Shown: positions 32,836 to 44,868 of the stretch, piece by piece
Position numbering within the stretch: the stretch's first letter is position 1
How the letters are laid out: each line of letters starts with the position of its first letter
Assembly: GCF_949987535.1 (NCBI RefSeq)
Contig: NC_080073.1
Location: forward strand, 91,675,344 to 91,739,343
DNA from: Balaenoptera acutorostrata
Lineage: Eukaryota > Chordata > Mammalia > Artiodactyla > Balaenopteridae
Direction: 5' to 3'
DNA: 64,000 nucleotides
The notes under the pieces: model-generated
The model's database searches: none
The model's input: the letters and a program-made list of their open reading frames with translations, nothing else
Told to the model about the DNA's origin: nothing
Translations under genes and position numbers: made by a program

Positions 32836-33586
32836 CTGTGTTTTGTTCAATCTCGTTAGTCTGAGGGCAAAAATCGGGTTACATTAACAGTGACAGCCCT
32901 TTCTGCTTCTTTTTCTTCACTGACCACTCTGCTCTATATCTTCTGGAGGGAACCCAACTGATGGGCCCACAGATTAACGTCTCCCAGTCGGATAGACTGT
33001 TATGTGCCAGGTCTCAATATATGGATCAATAGCCGGGCCACAAGTGGGCCCCCCTGGGGTGAGGCGCTCAACCTGGTCCAGCCAGGGACTCCCGTTGTGC
33101 AAGCACTAGTTTGGCCCTGCTTCTTCAACTTGGGGATGTAGCCTGCCTGGTGTAAACTGGAAAGTTCTGTGGGATGCGGCAAGTGTCATGATTCAGGGTA
33201 TTCTCATTAGCAAGACACAGGCTTCTCTCCCAGAAGTACCGCTGTCTCACACTGAGGGGCAGAGCCCAAACCCCAGTTCTCCTGACCCACTAGAGTGCCT
33301 GGAGTGGAAAGTGCCCTCATAACAGGGGCTCTCACCTGCCCCTCTGGAGCCTCTCTGCCCTGGTGTCCCCTCTATAGCCTCTTCCCAAGAATACTGCTGA
33401 ACTCTTAAAGACTGCCCACCATTCTGTCCTTGCCTGATCCACGCTAGACTGAAAACTTGCTGCTATCTCCCTCTCTGACCATCAGAGATGTCCCTCTGCC
33501 TCATGTGGCCTGTGCTTTTGGAGGGTTTTCCCACAGAGCCGTTATGCTTTTAGTACACGATTTTTCCTTTGTGCTGATATTTCTTA
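32836..33586. other. GC-richer non-coding stretch
   Basis: No gene, CpG island or repeat recognised. Confidence 0.4.
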
Positions 33587-33588
33587 TA

Positions 33589-34084
33589 TAGGTGTGCCTC
33601 ATATAATGTGCTTCACCTTATTGTACTTGACAGATAATGTGTTTTTTTTTTTACAAATTGAAGGTTTGTGGCCACCCTGCATTGAGCAAGACTATAGGTG
33701 CCACTTTTCCTACAGCATTTGCTCACTTCATGTCTCTGTGTCACATTTTGGTGATTCTCACGATATTTCACACTTGTTCATTTTCATTATATTTGTTATG
33801 GTGATCTGTGATCAGTGATCTTTGATGTTACTACTATAACTTGCTGAAGGATTAAGATGATGATTAGCATTTTTAGCAATAAAGTATTTTTAAATTAAGG
33901 TATGCACATTGCCTTTTTTTTTTAGACATAATGCTATTTCACACTTAGTGGACCACAGAATAGTGAAAACATAACTTTTATATGCACTGGGAAACCAAAA
34001 AGTTTGTGTGACTCATTTTATTGCAATATTCACTGTATTGTGGTGGTTTGGAACTGAACCTGCAATATTTCTGAGGTATGCCTG
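33589..34084 (-). mobile_element. Tigger1-type DNA transposon, internally deleted
   Basis: Both ends show the Tigger inverted terminus (left AGGTGTGCCTCAT, right TGAGGTATGCCTG) with TA on each outer side (33587-33588 and 34085-34086). Left part: ACAAATTGAAGGTTTGTGGCCACCCTGCATTGAGCAAG. Right part: AAACCAAAAAGTTTGTGTGACTC. The roughly 2-kb middle that would encode the transposase is missing, and the join lies around 33833-33845, after TTTGATGTTACTACTATAAC. Non-autonomous. Confidence 0.85.
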
Positions 34085-34086
34085 TA

Positions 34087-35446
34087 CTTGACAAATTATA
34101 CATTCATCTGAGTCACCATGAAAAATAGAGATCCCTAATCCCACCCATAATTTCTTAATAAAGCTCTCCATGGGAGATACTTGGGGATCAGTTCTTTTAA
34201 CACATGGCTCCTAAAGTCTTATGCCATAAGATAGTTTATTTCATAATTCTCTCTTTCCGAAACTCATCGGCTTTCCAGGTGTGTCTGAGGTGGGAGGGAG
34301 TGAGAGGGGCTGCGTTAGGGAGCAGGTGTGGGGCCACCGCTACCCCAGTGACCAGGGCTACTCAGTGCCGTCCAGGCACCATTCCTGGACTGCAAACTAT
34401 TAGTAGTCTAGATGAGAGAAGCACAGATGCTAAAGTAAGTGTGTAGAATCCAACAAAGGACGAACTGGTAGACACCGTCCCCACCTCCAGCGACCTTACA
34501 GCCAATAAGCAAACAAAGACTGTAATGGGGAAGACGGAGGTGCTCCAGAGCACGCAACAGGGTCTCTATCTCACCTGGGGAAGTGCAGGGGAGGCCTGGG
34601 GAGGAGGGCCATGTCAAGCTTGGGTCTGAAGAGTGAGGAGATGGTTCCTGTGCGTTGCGAGTGGACGGGGCAAGGTGAGTTCTCCTGGGTGGAGAGCTGC
34701 AGTGGGTTCTAGGCCAGAGTGTGAGGCCAGGAAGTGCAGACAGGCTGGAGCAGCAAGAGGGTCCAGATCATGCCAAGTCTTGCCAGCCTTAAGTGAGCAG
34801 TTTGCAATGGGAACATTCTGAATGGTGGTACAGAGGGCAGTGACAAGTGCAGACCACTCATTCCCAAACCTTGCTGATCAGATCTGCAGTTCAGAGAACT
34901 GGGGAATCTGGATTTCAAAACAAAACAAAACAGGAACTTTGATAAGGTTTGAGAGTTAAGTTTAGTCACTTTTAGAAATCCATATCAAAAAGAGATTCAA
35001 ACAGCAAACTCTGAATTATGGCTGTGTATACATAATAGAACATAGGGTATAATAACACAAAGTTTATGGAGCCAGTTAAAAGAGTTAAAAACTTACGCCA
35101 CAAATACTGAGTTGAAGAGTGACTGCGCTAATCATGCAGTCATACTTTTGATGAGCATGATGAAACACATTTTGGTTTTCTTCTTTAAACTTGCAAACTC
35201 AACAAAGTGGGATTTTCAGTTTGTTGATTTGTTTATTTTTGATCAACCAGATTGTTTTCTAACTCAGTAAAAATAGTTCTTTGAACTTAATTGTTTTTTT
35301 AAAAATTTAAGCCAACTTTTCTCTATTCTGGATCTATTTGTAGGTGTGCAAGCTGCAGATGAAAACAGTTTGGAGTTTTAGATTTTGTCCTTTCTCTACC
35401 TAGTCTCATACTTCCTATGTTATGGGATTTCTCCTTTTGAGACCTG
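34087..35446. other. Mostly unique non-coding DNA
   Basis: Faint hAT-MITE-like words occur at 34105-34200 (CATCTGAGTCACCATGAAAAATAGAGATCC) and 34860-34910. No gene recognised. Confidence 0.4.
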
Positions 35447-35448
35447 AA

Positions 35449-35897
35449 ATAGTTTCCTAAGCCTGCTGTAACAAATTATTACAAGCCTAGAGGCTTAAAA
35501 CAATTCAAATTTATTATCTTATGTTCTGGAGGTCAGAAGTCTGAAGTGGGTTGGTAGGGCTGCCTTGCTTCTGAAGGTTCTAGGGGAGAATCCAGTTCCT
35601 TGCCTTTTCCAGCTTCTAGGACTGCCTGCATTCCTTGGTTCCCATCTTCACAGCTCATGACTCCAACCTTGGCTTCTGTCCTCACATCTTTTTCTGCCTT
35701 TGATCCTCTTGAGTCCCTCTTGTAAAGAGGTTCATGATACACTGGGCCCACCCAGATGATCCACAGTTATCTTCCCTTCTCAAAGTCCTTAATTTAATGC
35801 AAGGTCCCTTTTGCCATGTAAGGTAACATATTTACAGGTTTTTGGGATTAGGGCATGTGCATCTTTGGTGGGAGAAAACATTATTCAGCCCACCACA
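35449..35897 (-). mobile_element. MLT1 solo LTR (ERVL-MaLR)
   Basis: The plus strand is reverse-complement MLT1 nearly end to end: GCCTGCTGTAACAAATTATTACAAG, CAAATTTATTATCTTATGTTCTGGAGGTCAGAAGTC, CCTTGCCTTTTCCAGCTTCTAGG, CCTTTTGCCATGTAAGGTAACATATTTACAGG, and a final CAGCCCACCACA. No internal region attached. Confidence 0.85.
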
Positions 35898-38800
35898 GGC
35901 CCTGAATATACTAGAAATTTATTATTCTGGTTATTTAAAGCTTGGAAATAAAGCAGAAAGTTAGGAAATATGTTCTTTTAATGTGAAACTGAGGCTTAAA
36001 AAAAGAAAAACAGGTTCACCCCAGTATTACTTAATTATCTAAAGAGTATACCTGTGTTTTGACTATTAATTAAAGATTCAGACACTGGACAGTACATGAT
36101 AACTTATAAAGCTTTTCAGGGAGAGATGCAAATAACTGTTGCCCAGTAGAAAGGATAATCCCAAAGGCTATGGTTTTATAATTCCATAGAACATTAACCA
36201 GTTTTTTCTCTATTTCAGTAAACTTATTTAAAAAATTTTTCCTAGTAATATATCTGTTCCTCTTATTTTCATTTAAATCAGTTTTACCATTTTAATGGCT
36301 AAACACAATCAGCTGAAAAATTTTTTAACACAGATTCATGTTGTATTTGTCTGAGAGTCATGGTTTTAACTTTTTGACAATTATAGTTTGACAGCAAATC
36401 TGTCTGCTAAACTATATTAAGTGGCCCAGTAGAAAACCTATATTGGCTTAGAAGATATTCAATAGTCCCTCCCAACTCTTAAGAGTCTATGCTGATTTCT
36501 ACCTCGTATCTGTACTCCCAAACCAAGATTACACTCTCAGGGAAGCCAACCTAATATAGATTGAATTTTCATTTCGATACATGTTGAAGTTTCAGTTTTC
36601 TTCTGCCTGCCTCGAACACAATTAATTTTCTATACGTTGTCACCATTTTTCTGGCTGATCTGTGGCATTGTTGGCAGTCGTGATGAATAGCTGATCCTGC
36701 ACACTATAACATTTACATAATAAAAACTTACTTAATGGAGCTTGACAATCAGCACAACTAAAAGGTGGGTGAGAAAGAGAACCAGCAGGCTGGGAACTAG
36801 GGAGTTGGCATGTCTGGCTTGAATCTGCGGAGCAAAGGGAAGCTGACGTGACAATTAATAGGTAATGAAACCAGCTTGCACTGTGAGAGGTGCGGGGTAG
36901 ACTAAAATCATCAACTGTTGGGGGAAAACAAGATTAAATACTCTTGGTTTAAAAATAAAGAGGGGAATTCACTACTGATGACCTTCTTTTGAAAAGTAAT
37001 AGGAGATGAAATTTAAATTGTCATATAAAAATATTTTAAGAGATGTGTGACTATGTTATGTGTTCCCACAGTTTAAAGTGTAGCATTCTTAAATAATATG
37101 TAAATAACTGCAGAAAGACATAAAAAAGTATTGTGTTAGAATTCTGTGGACAAACTTGCAGCCCATCAGCCACTCAGACACAATTAACACATTCCTAAAG
37201 CAACAGAATGTAGCAATGCGTTATTAAGAAGGCATAGCGTCTAAGCGGTTCCATGTTATTGCTGTCTGATATTATCTACCAGAGAATATTCGTAATTAAG
37301 AAGAAAAAAAACACTGACGCTCAGTGAATACTAGAAGGCTGTAAGGATTGCACCCTCGCTGTATAATATTTTTCTTTTTGTTTAATTTGGTAAGAAACAT
37401 AAAGAAAGAGGAATAATGCCTCAGTGATGAGGCAAGGTGGATGATGAAAGAAGATATTAAAGAAATTGGGTGGAAATAATACTGGATCGTATCCCTTGTC
37501 TGCAAATTGAACTCTGACTTTCTCACCTCCATCTTCATTCAATTCCTTCAGTCACTTTCAAGTTCACCCTTTTACTTTTGATTTACATGACATATATTTA
37601 TTTTCCTACATTTCAATCCAATCTGTATTTTTTATTTCTCACTAAAAGAAAAATCTTTTTCTAGTAATGCCTGTATTAGATAAGCAGCTGTCACTGTGCG
37701 TCACTGTACCCTGAAGACAGGGTCATATGCCCTGGGTGGGGGTGAGGAGGTGTGAGAGGGTCCTAACCAAACAGAACACCTCTCATAGCTTTGGTAGGAG
37801 GAACCGTTATCGCTTCCCTGGTACCTTAAGGCAAGAGTCTAAGAAAGGGAATGTCCTAGAAGTGGGCCGAATGTTCAAGGGACTACAGTGGTGGATTTTT
37901 TTTCATGCCAGAGAAAGCAAAGTCTAGTAAAAGTGTTCAAGATACTCCCTTGAGATGATTTCCCTTGAGAAATCATTAGAAAATGATTTCTGAGAGCTAG
38001 GGAGAATTTAAATTAGGCTGCTACAGATACCTATAGATAGCATCAAACAACCTCCATTTGGCTGCCTAGGTAGGGAATGACGGCCCCTGGATGTGATCAA
38101 AGCCCCCCTCAGTTCTCTGGGGTTCCCCGTGAGTCGAACCCATCACAGCTCATTTAGATGCCACACAGCATTTGGCAGGGTGCAGGAGTTGCTTTTCCTC
38201 TCGATGCTTAACCTCTTTTCCCCTAGATACAAATGTCAATATTGGATTTAGTCTGGTTGAATGAATGTGTCAGAGGGGAGATTAGTGACTGGCGGCCACA
38301 AGAGGGTTTTTCAATTGGCAAAAGTAAATTTCTCACACATTAATCAAAACAGTTTGAGGTGGAATAGAAGCAAGGGGAAAAAAGCCTTGCCAATTTGAGT
38401 CATGATGCCTCATTAAATGGATTTGAAAACTTCAGCGTGGGCATTTTATCTAGAAGCTCCTGGATTCACCCAGCAGGAAGTGAGGGGTGAGGGAAAGAGG
38501 ACATACACCTTAGTATCTTCAACAGGGCATTTCTGTGAAAAGTCTCAGCGTATTTATAGCACGAAACCATCCACATGAACCATTAGCTTCAGATAATTGG
38601 AGTGCCTAGTTCATTATAACAATTCTTAGACCATTGAATGTGATGAATTAAAATGGTGGAAGTTTTATTCTTTTTTTATTTCTGATATATACATTTTAAA
38701 GTAATAACTAGAATTATGACTTATAACATTATACCAGAACATATAAGATTTTTAGAAATTTCATGTAATGTCTGAAACATTTATATTAACATATTTCCAT

Positions 38801-40095
38801 ACAAATAAGAACCTGCAGTATAAAAAAACAAACAAACAAACAAAAAGAACAACTAATACTAAACTTTCTTTGGGTTATTTGTATGGAAGTTTTAATTTTT
38901 ATTGGCAGTTTCATCCATGTCTTTTGAAGTTTTGACTGTGCTGCTTGCTTTATTCTTTGTTTGCCTTGAATACTTTTTTAACAGTCTTACATCTCTGCTT
39001 TGACTAGTTGAGAATAAATGCAGGTGGTTCCCACCACAGAATCACTTTTCTTGCACAAATCACACTTCTGGCGTAATTGCTAAGGTCATTTGTCTGTGTT
39101 CACATTAATGCTCTTAGTCATTTTAAGTATTATGGGCATGTTTATTTCAGGGAACCTGCGTTCTGCGGTAGAAGGAAAAATAACAAACAGCCTTTGGGGT
39201 GTAGGTATTGATTTACTAATCAAAAGCAGTTCTGAATTATCGTTTTCAGGTTTAGCAAAACATGTTAACAATTATAAACTTAGAAGTCTCAAGAAGGGAA
39301 CTTGAAAGTTATGAAAGAAGAGCAGGAAGTATCGACCTACCTCCTGGTCAACTCTGTAGATTCAATGAGAGCTGATAACAGAATGTTTAGAATGTTTCCA
39401 AATCCTCAGAAAACATCATTTTCATTTCACTAGCCACTTCAGTTAAATCTACTAAATTCGAAGCTTTTTCCCAAATGACTGAAGAAAGCAATCAGTCAAT
39501 TTACTAAAGCCTATAAAGTCAGAGCCTATGGCTGGCCCTTGCTTACTCCCTGAATTTTTCTATATCAAAAAATAAACAACATCTAAGAAGTCTCTACTTT
39601 ATAAGATGCATTAGAAAGGCTTTTATTTTTCTAGTAATAGAGAATAATCAGGTTACATAAACGAGAGTGAGATTTGGTCACATGTACCAAAACCAACGTC
39701 TTAACCACACAAGGTTCATTCTCTCACCTGGAACAGATTGGAGGTTTGGCGGTGGAAGACTGGTGCGGTGGCTCTGTATTTGACTGGGACTCTCACTATT
39801 TCTAAGTTAGTTTTCTGCCATCCTCAGCCCAGAGCCTGGGCTAAATGCTCAAAGAGGCTCTTCTGTAAGAGACAGGTACATAGAAATTTAGCTATAATAA
39901 ATAAATAAAATTATAGGGACATAGAAATAAGAGGGATTTTTTTCTTTCTAAGAAAATTTAGGAAGAATGGTAATTAACAAGAAGCAGGGAAAAAAATGTG
40001 TGCAGAGGGGATGAGAAATAACACAATTATTTTTTTTTTTGCACTCCTCTTTCTCTCTTATTTCTCATAGTTAACCAGTAAGTATGACCTGACAG
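35898..40095. other. Repeat-poor non-coding DNA (about 4.2 kb)
   Basis: No gene or named repeat recognised. It includes a possible conserved block at 38270-38480 (see findings). Confidence 0.45.
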
Positions 40096-40099
40096 TTCT

Positions 40100-41360
40100 T
40101 TCTTCAAAGTGCTGTTTCAATCTTTTCTTTCCCTTCTTCCACATCTCCATTGCTACTGCCCCAGCCCCGACCCCTCCTGAACTACTGCAGATTTTGAAAT
40201 GGTGTTCTCCTCCAATTCTTCTTTAATATTGCTCTCATATTGTCATTTTCCCTTAAAAACATCCAGGAGCTCTTATTGACTATAGAACAATTTTGGAACT
40301 TCTTAGCTTGGCATCCAAGGCCCTTCACAATCTTTCCAGTGTTTTCTACAAAGACTCCTCTCTGTTCCCAGCTAAACTATCCCCTTCATATTCCTTGGGA
40401 TCCCTACTTCTGTATCTTTACACACATTCTTCCTTCTCCCTAAACTGTCTTATACATTCACGTTAAGAAACTATCCATTCCTCTGCCTCACGTCCATTAG
40501 GATGGCTACTATCAAAACGAAACAAAACAAACCCAGAAAGTAACAAGTGTTGGTAAGGATGTGGAAGAATTGGAACCCTTGTACACTGCTGGTGGGAGTG
40601 TAAAATTGTGCAGCTGCTATGGAAAATAGTATGGCAGTTCCTCAAAAATTAAAAATAAAATTATCATATGATCCAGAAATTCTACTTCTGAGTATATACC
40701 CTAAAGAATTGAAAGCAGGTACTTCAAGAGATATTTGTACACCCATATTCATAGTGGCATTATTTACAATAGCCAAAAGGTGGAAGCAACCCAAGTGTCC
40801 TTCCACAGATAAATGGATTAAAAAAATGGGATATACACACATTGGATTATTATTCAGCCTTTAAAAGGAGGGAAATTCTGACACATGTGACAACATCGAT
40901 GAACCCTGAGGACATTATGCTAAGTGAAATGAACCAGTCGCAAAAGGACAAATTCTGTATGATTCCACTTGTATGAGGTACCCAGAATAGTCTAATTCAT
41001 GGAGACAGAAAATGGAATTATGGTTGCCAGGGACTGGGGGAAGGGAGACAGGGGGAGTCATTGCTCAATAGTTTGAGTTTCAGGTATGGAGTTCAGTTTT
41101 GCAAGGTGAAGTGTCTTGGAGATGGATGATGGTGATGGTAGCACAACAATATGAATGTACTCAATGCTACTGAACTGTACACTTAAAAATGGTTAAGATG
41201 GTAAATTTCATGTTATATGTATTTTAACACAATTTAAGAAAAAAAAATCTACTCATTCCTTGAGAAGCAGGTCACATTCTACTTATGCTTTGAAGCTTTC
41301 CCTAACCCATTCCAAGCTGAAATGACTCTTTTCCCCCCAGATCTATGTTGGGGGAGCACT
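40100..41360 (+). mobile_element. L2 LINE 3' end, split by an L1
   Basis: Left part: TTGGCATCCAAGGCCCTTCACAATCTTTCC, CTCCTCTCTGTTCCCAGCTAAACTATCC. Right part after the L1: CTCATTCCTTGAGAAGCAGGTCAC, CTTTGAAGCTTTCCCTAACCC. The two halves follow each other correctly in the L2 3'-end order. Confidence 0.7.
40478..41250 (+). mobile_element. L1M 3' end inserted into L2
   Basis: L1 text on plus: GTGTTGGTAAGGATGTGGAAGAATTGGAACCC, CTATGGAAAATAGTATGGCAG, GATCCAGAAATTCTACTTCTGAG, ATGGTTGCCAGGGACTGGGGG, ending ...TTTAACACAATTTAAG then poly-A near 41241-41248. A short imperfect duplication, CTATCCATTCCT against CTACTCATTCCT, flanks it. Confidence 0.85.
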
Positions 41361-43214
41361 TTTTTGTTTAAAAATGGGAATATATCTGTCTTTTCCTCAC
41401 CCTCTGAGTCACTCCTCTTCTGATTGGTAAGTCTGGAAGAGGGGGCTGAGCATGTTTAAGCCATGGTGATGCGCTTTTCTTTTCTCATCTTCCTGTTATG
41501 GGAGGGTGTCCTCTGTGGGTAAGCTTAGCAGGGTGGGCTTTGCCTCACAGGTGTAGTCCATAGCCGTCCACTTGTGTCAGTGATTCAGGGGTAAATCAGT
41601 CTAACTCTTGGAGATACTAGGATCATGTCTAGACATGGAGATTTACTACATTATTTATCATTAAGAAAGTTGATATTTTCATCATTTTGTCTGTTTCCTG
41701 TATCATATTTCAAGTGCTTCCAAACTCTGTAGAGAAAGAAAGGGGTGTTTTGTATTGACTGTCTACAACCTTAACAATATATATCACATTTGCTACGTTT
41801 GTCAACTTCCTTCAGCTTATTACCATAGTAACTGCCCATTGGTCACAGGCACCATGGCCTTGCCCCAGGCTGTTGTGTCATGATGGATTACAAAAGGGTC
41901 AGGAATCCATGCTCTAAAACAAGTGGAAATTGGCAGCTACAAGTCAAATATGACCTGCAGTTATGAGTTTTGGGTTAGCTTTTTTAAAAAAAAATTAGTT
42001 GCCAACATTTAAAAATTAAAAGATTTCAATGAACAAGCTGACTGCTGGCTTCTCTTGAAGAAGTAGATTAGCCTTGGGCCTCTGTTTGTAGAAGGCTTCT
42101 GTAGCTCATCAGGTGCAGCCCCCTGAGACAGGACATTCTTTGCAATTTCCCACTGACCTAACCTCTCCTTAGTGACTTATGTTAAGTACTTGACCCTGCA
42201 GGCACTTATATGTGCAATTTTTTTCTAAAATTTTTTGGTGTCCCCTATAAGCACATCCTGAAGCCAGCAAGTTCTTTTAGGGCCAGAGTGTCTGTACCAG
42301 GTTCCTTACAGCTTTGGGACACCTCTCTTCATATCTCTTCAAAACAGCATTGTTTGGGAGCCCTCTTCTTTGGGAATGGGTCCTCACAGCTGAGGTAGCC
42401 TAGATATGCTAGGAGCTGTAGAGTGCAGAAGTGACCTGCCCCCTCCCCCCAACCCCTGTGTTTACCTAACAGGGATTATTGTGGAGACTTGGGTCATCTG
42501 GAAGTTCTCATAATTTATGCTAGACCACATTTGAAAGCTCAGGGAGAACCTTCCAGAACTCTCAAGCTACCCCAGTTACCAGGGTTATGGACCCAGACTG
42601 GCAACCACCGGGTACTGCCTTTTGGTACTCAAGCAAAGACGGCTGGGACTTCCTAAGAGTCCTCTGCTGTTTTGCTGTGGCAGATTCCACCATGGAAACT
42701 GGCGGCGTGTGGCCTCAGCTATCTTTAAGTGCCAGTGTCCCCCAGAAACCCCCTGGAATGAAATAATTAGGAAAATCTCAGCTAAGTGTCTTGGAGGACC
42801 AGTTAAGCTTAGAAAATTCTCATTAGCTTTGACCATGTTGCCCTCTCTCATTATAAATCAACTGAAGTGTCCACTACCTCAGGCTATTACCTAATTATTG
42901 CTAAACAACTCCATTATCTAATAATTTTCACTAGGATAAATGAAAGTTAGTGACTTACTAGTTATTCTCTTTGTTTCTTTGCATTCTTTATGAGTTTCCA
43001 AAACATCTAGCAAGCAACTAACGCAGAAGTAGCTGAGATTATCTCATTTATTGGGGTGGAAGTCAGAGCTAATGTCGGTTATACCAATCTTTGTGTCAAA
43101 AATATTTGTACAGTTCAGGATACTCTACTTCGATTAGGTGTAGCTGGCTGTGTATAAGAGAGTATAGAAGCCAAAGTGACAATAGAAAACAATCTTAGTA
43201 GGTAACAGGCAGTG
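41361..43214. other. Unique non-coding DNA
   Basis: Opposite-strand ORFs near 42585-42894 are unrecognised. No gene called. Confidence 0.4.
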
Positions 43215-43415
43215 TATGCTAGGGACTGCAGTAAATGCTTAATCCTTTGACAACTCTAAGAGGTAGGTACTATTATTTCCCACATTTCATAGATGAGGAA
43301 CCTAAGGCAGAGAAGGGTTAGGCGACATGCTTAGGTTCATAAAGCCAGGAAGTGGCAGAGCGGGGGATTGAGCGGAGGCAGTCTGGCTTCAGAGTCCACA
43401 CTCTTCAGCAAAAAT
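43215..43415 (-). mobile_element. MIR SINE, well preserved
   Basis: Plus text is reverse-complement MIR: GGTAGGTACTATTATTTCCCACATTTCATAGATGAGG, CAGAGAAGGGTTAGGCGACATGC, AGGAAGTGGCAGAGCGGGGGATTGA, CTGGCTTCAGAGTCC. Confidence 0.9.
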
Positions 43416-43594
43416 ATATCTTTCTCTTACAGGACTGGATGATTCTGCATGGTGAAGCTGAACCCACTTCAGTCACACTTTATGGGAACTTAGTTTCATG
43501 AAAATGAACATATACATAATTTTAAATATAGCAATATATAACAAATATATAATCAATAAATATATATAATAAATGGCTTTGGATCTAGACTATG

Positions 43595-44868
43595 AAAATA
43601 ACTTCTACAATTCAATAATAATAAGACAAAAAATGGGGAAAAGACACTTGGTAAAAAGATGCATGAATGGGGCTTCCCTGGTGGCGCAGTGGTTGAGAGT
43701 CTGCCTGCCAATGCAGGGGACGCGGGTTCGAGCCCTGGTCTGGGAAGATCCCACATGCCGTGGAGCAACTAGGCCCATGAGCCACAATTACTGAGCCTGC
43801 GCGTCTGGAGCCTGTGCTCCGCAACAAGAGAGGCCGCGATAGTGAGAGGCCCGTGCACCGCGATGAAGAGTGGCCCCCGCACCGCGATGAAGAGTGGCCC
43901 CCGCTTGCCACAACTAGAGAAAGCCCTCGCACAGAAACAAAGACCCAACACAGCCATACATACATACATACATACATACATACATTAAAAAAAAAAAGAA
44001 TGTAAGCAGACAAGAATAGCATTAAAAAAATATACATAAAAAATTAAAAAAAAAAAAAAAGATGCATGAATGGCCAATACACATAGAAAATTGCTTAACA
44101 TCATCAGGCTCTGGGTAAGTGTAAATTAAAACCACAGTGAAATGCCATTACACATCTTTAAGAAGTGCTAACACAGAAAGACTGACAATACCAAGTATTG
44201 GTGAAGATATGGAGCAACTGGAAATTTCAAACATTGCTGATGTTTTCCAAAGTGGCTGTAAAATGATGTAATTACTTTGGAAAATAGTTTGGTGATATCT
44301 TATAAATTAAATATACATTTAACGTATGACTCAGCAATTCCAATTCTAATATTTATCCAAGAGAAATGAGAACATGTATCCACAAAGAGATCTGCACACA
44401 AATATTTATAACAGCTTTAGTCATGACACCCCTAAACTGGAAACCCCCACTTTCCATTGACTGATAAATAAAAGAAATTTAATATAATTCATATAATGAA
44501 ATACTACTCAGAAAGAAAAAGGAATAAATTACTAATATATGTGACAACATGGATGAATTTTAAAAACGTTATGCTGAGCAAAAGCAGCCAGACACAAAAG
44601 AAAATATATTGTATGATCCCACTTGTATTAAATTTTTAAAAAGGTAAATTTGTATTGACAGAAAGCAGACCAGTTGTTCCCTGGGGCCAGGTTGTGGTGG
44701 TGGTGAGGGGTTGATAGCAAAGGGACATAAGGGAATTTTGGCATACTGGAAATGATCTATATCTTGATTACAGTGGTAGTTACACATTTGTCAAAACTCA
44801 GTGAAATATAAAATGTGTGCATTTTCTTGTATGTAATTTATACCTTAATAAGGTTGCTTTAAAAAAAA
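43595..44868 (+). mobile_element. L1M fragment, split by a CHR SINE
   Basis: L1 ORF2 C-terminal text on plus (ATTAAAACCACAGTGAAATGCCATTACAC, CAATACCAAGTATTGGTGAAG, CAACATGGATGAATTTTAAAAACG) and 3'-UTR text ending CCTTAATAAGGTTGC plus poly-A near 44861-44870. The frame is destroyed. Confidence 0.85.
43671..44055 (+). mobile_element. CHR SINE with internal 24-bp duplication
   Basis: A standard head and boxes. ACCGCGATGAAGAGTGGCCC... is repeated exactly in tandem at 43857-43880 and 43881-43904. The tail holds a (CATA)n microsatellite (about 43955-43984) followed by A-rich text. AAAAAGATGCATGAATGG at 43653-43670 and 44056-44073 is a perfect 18-bp target-site duplication inside the host L1. Confidence 0.97.
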
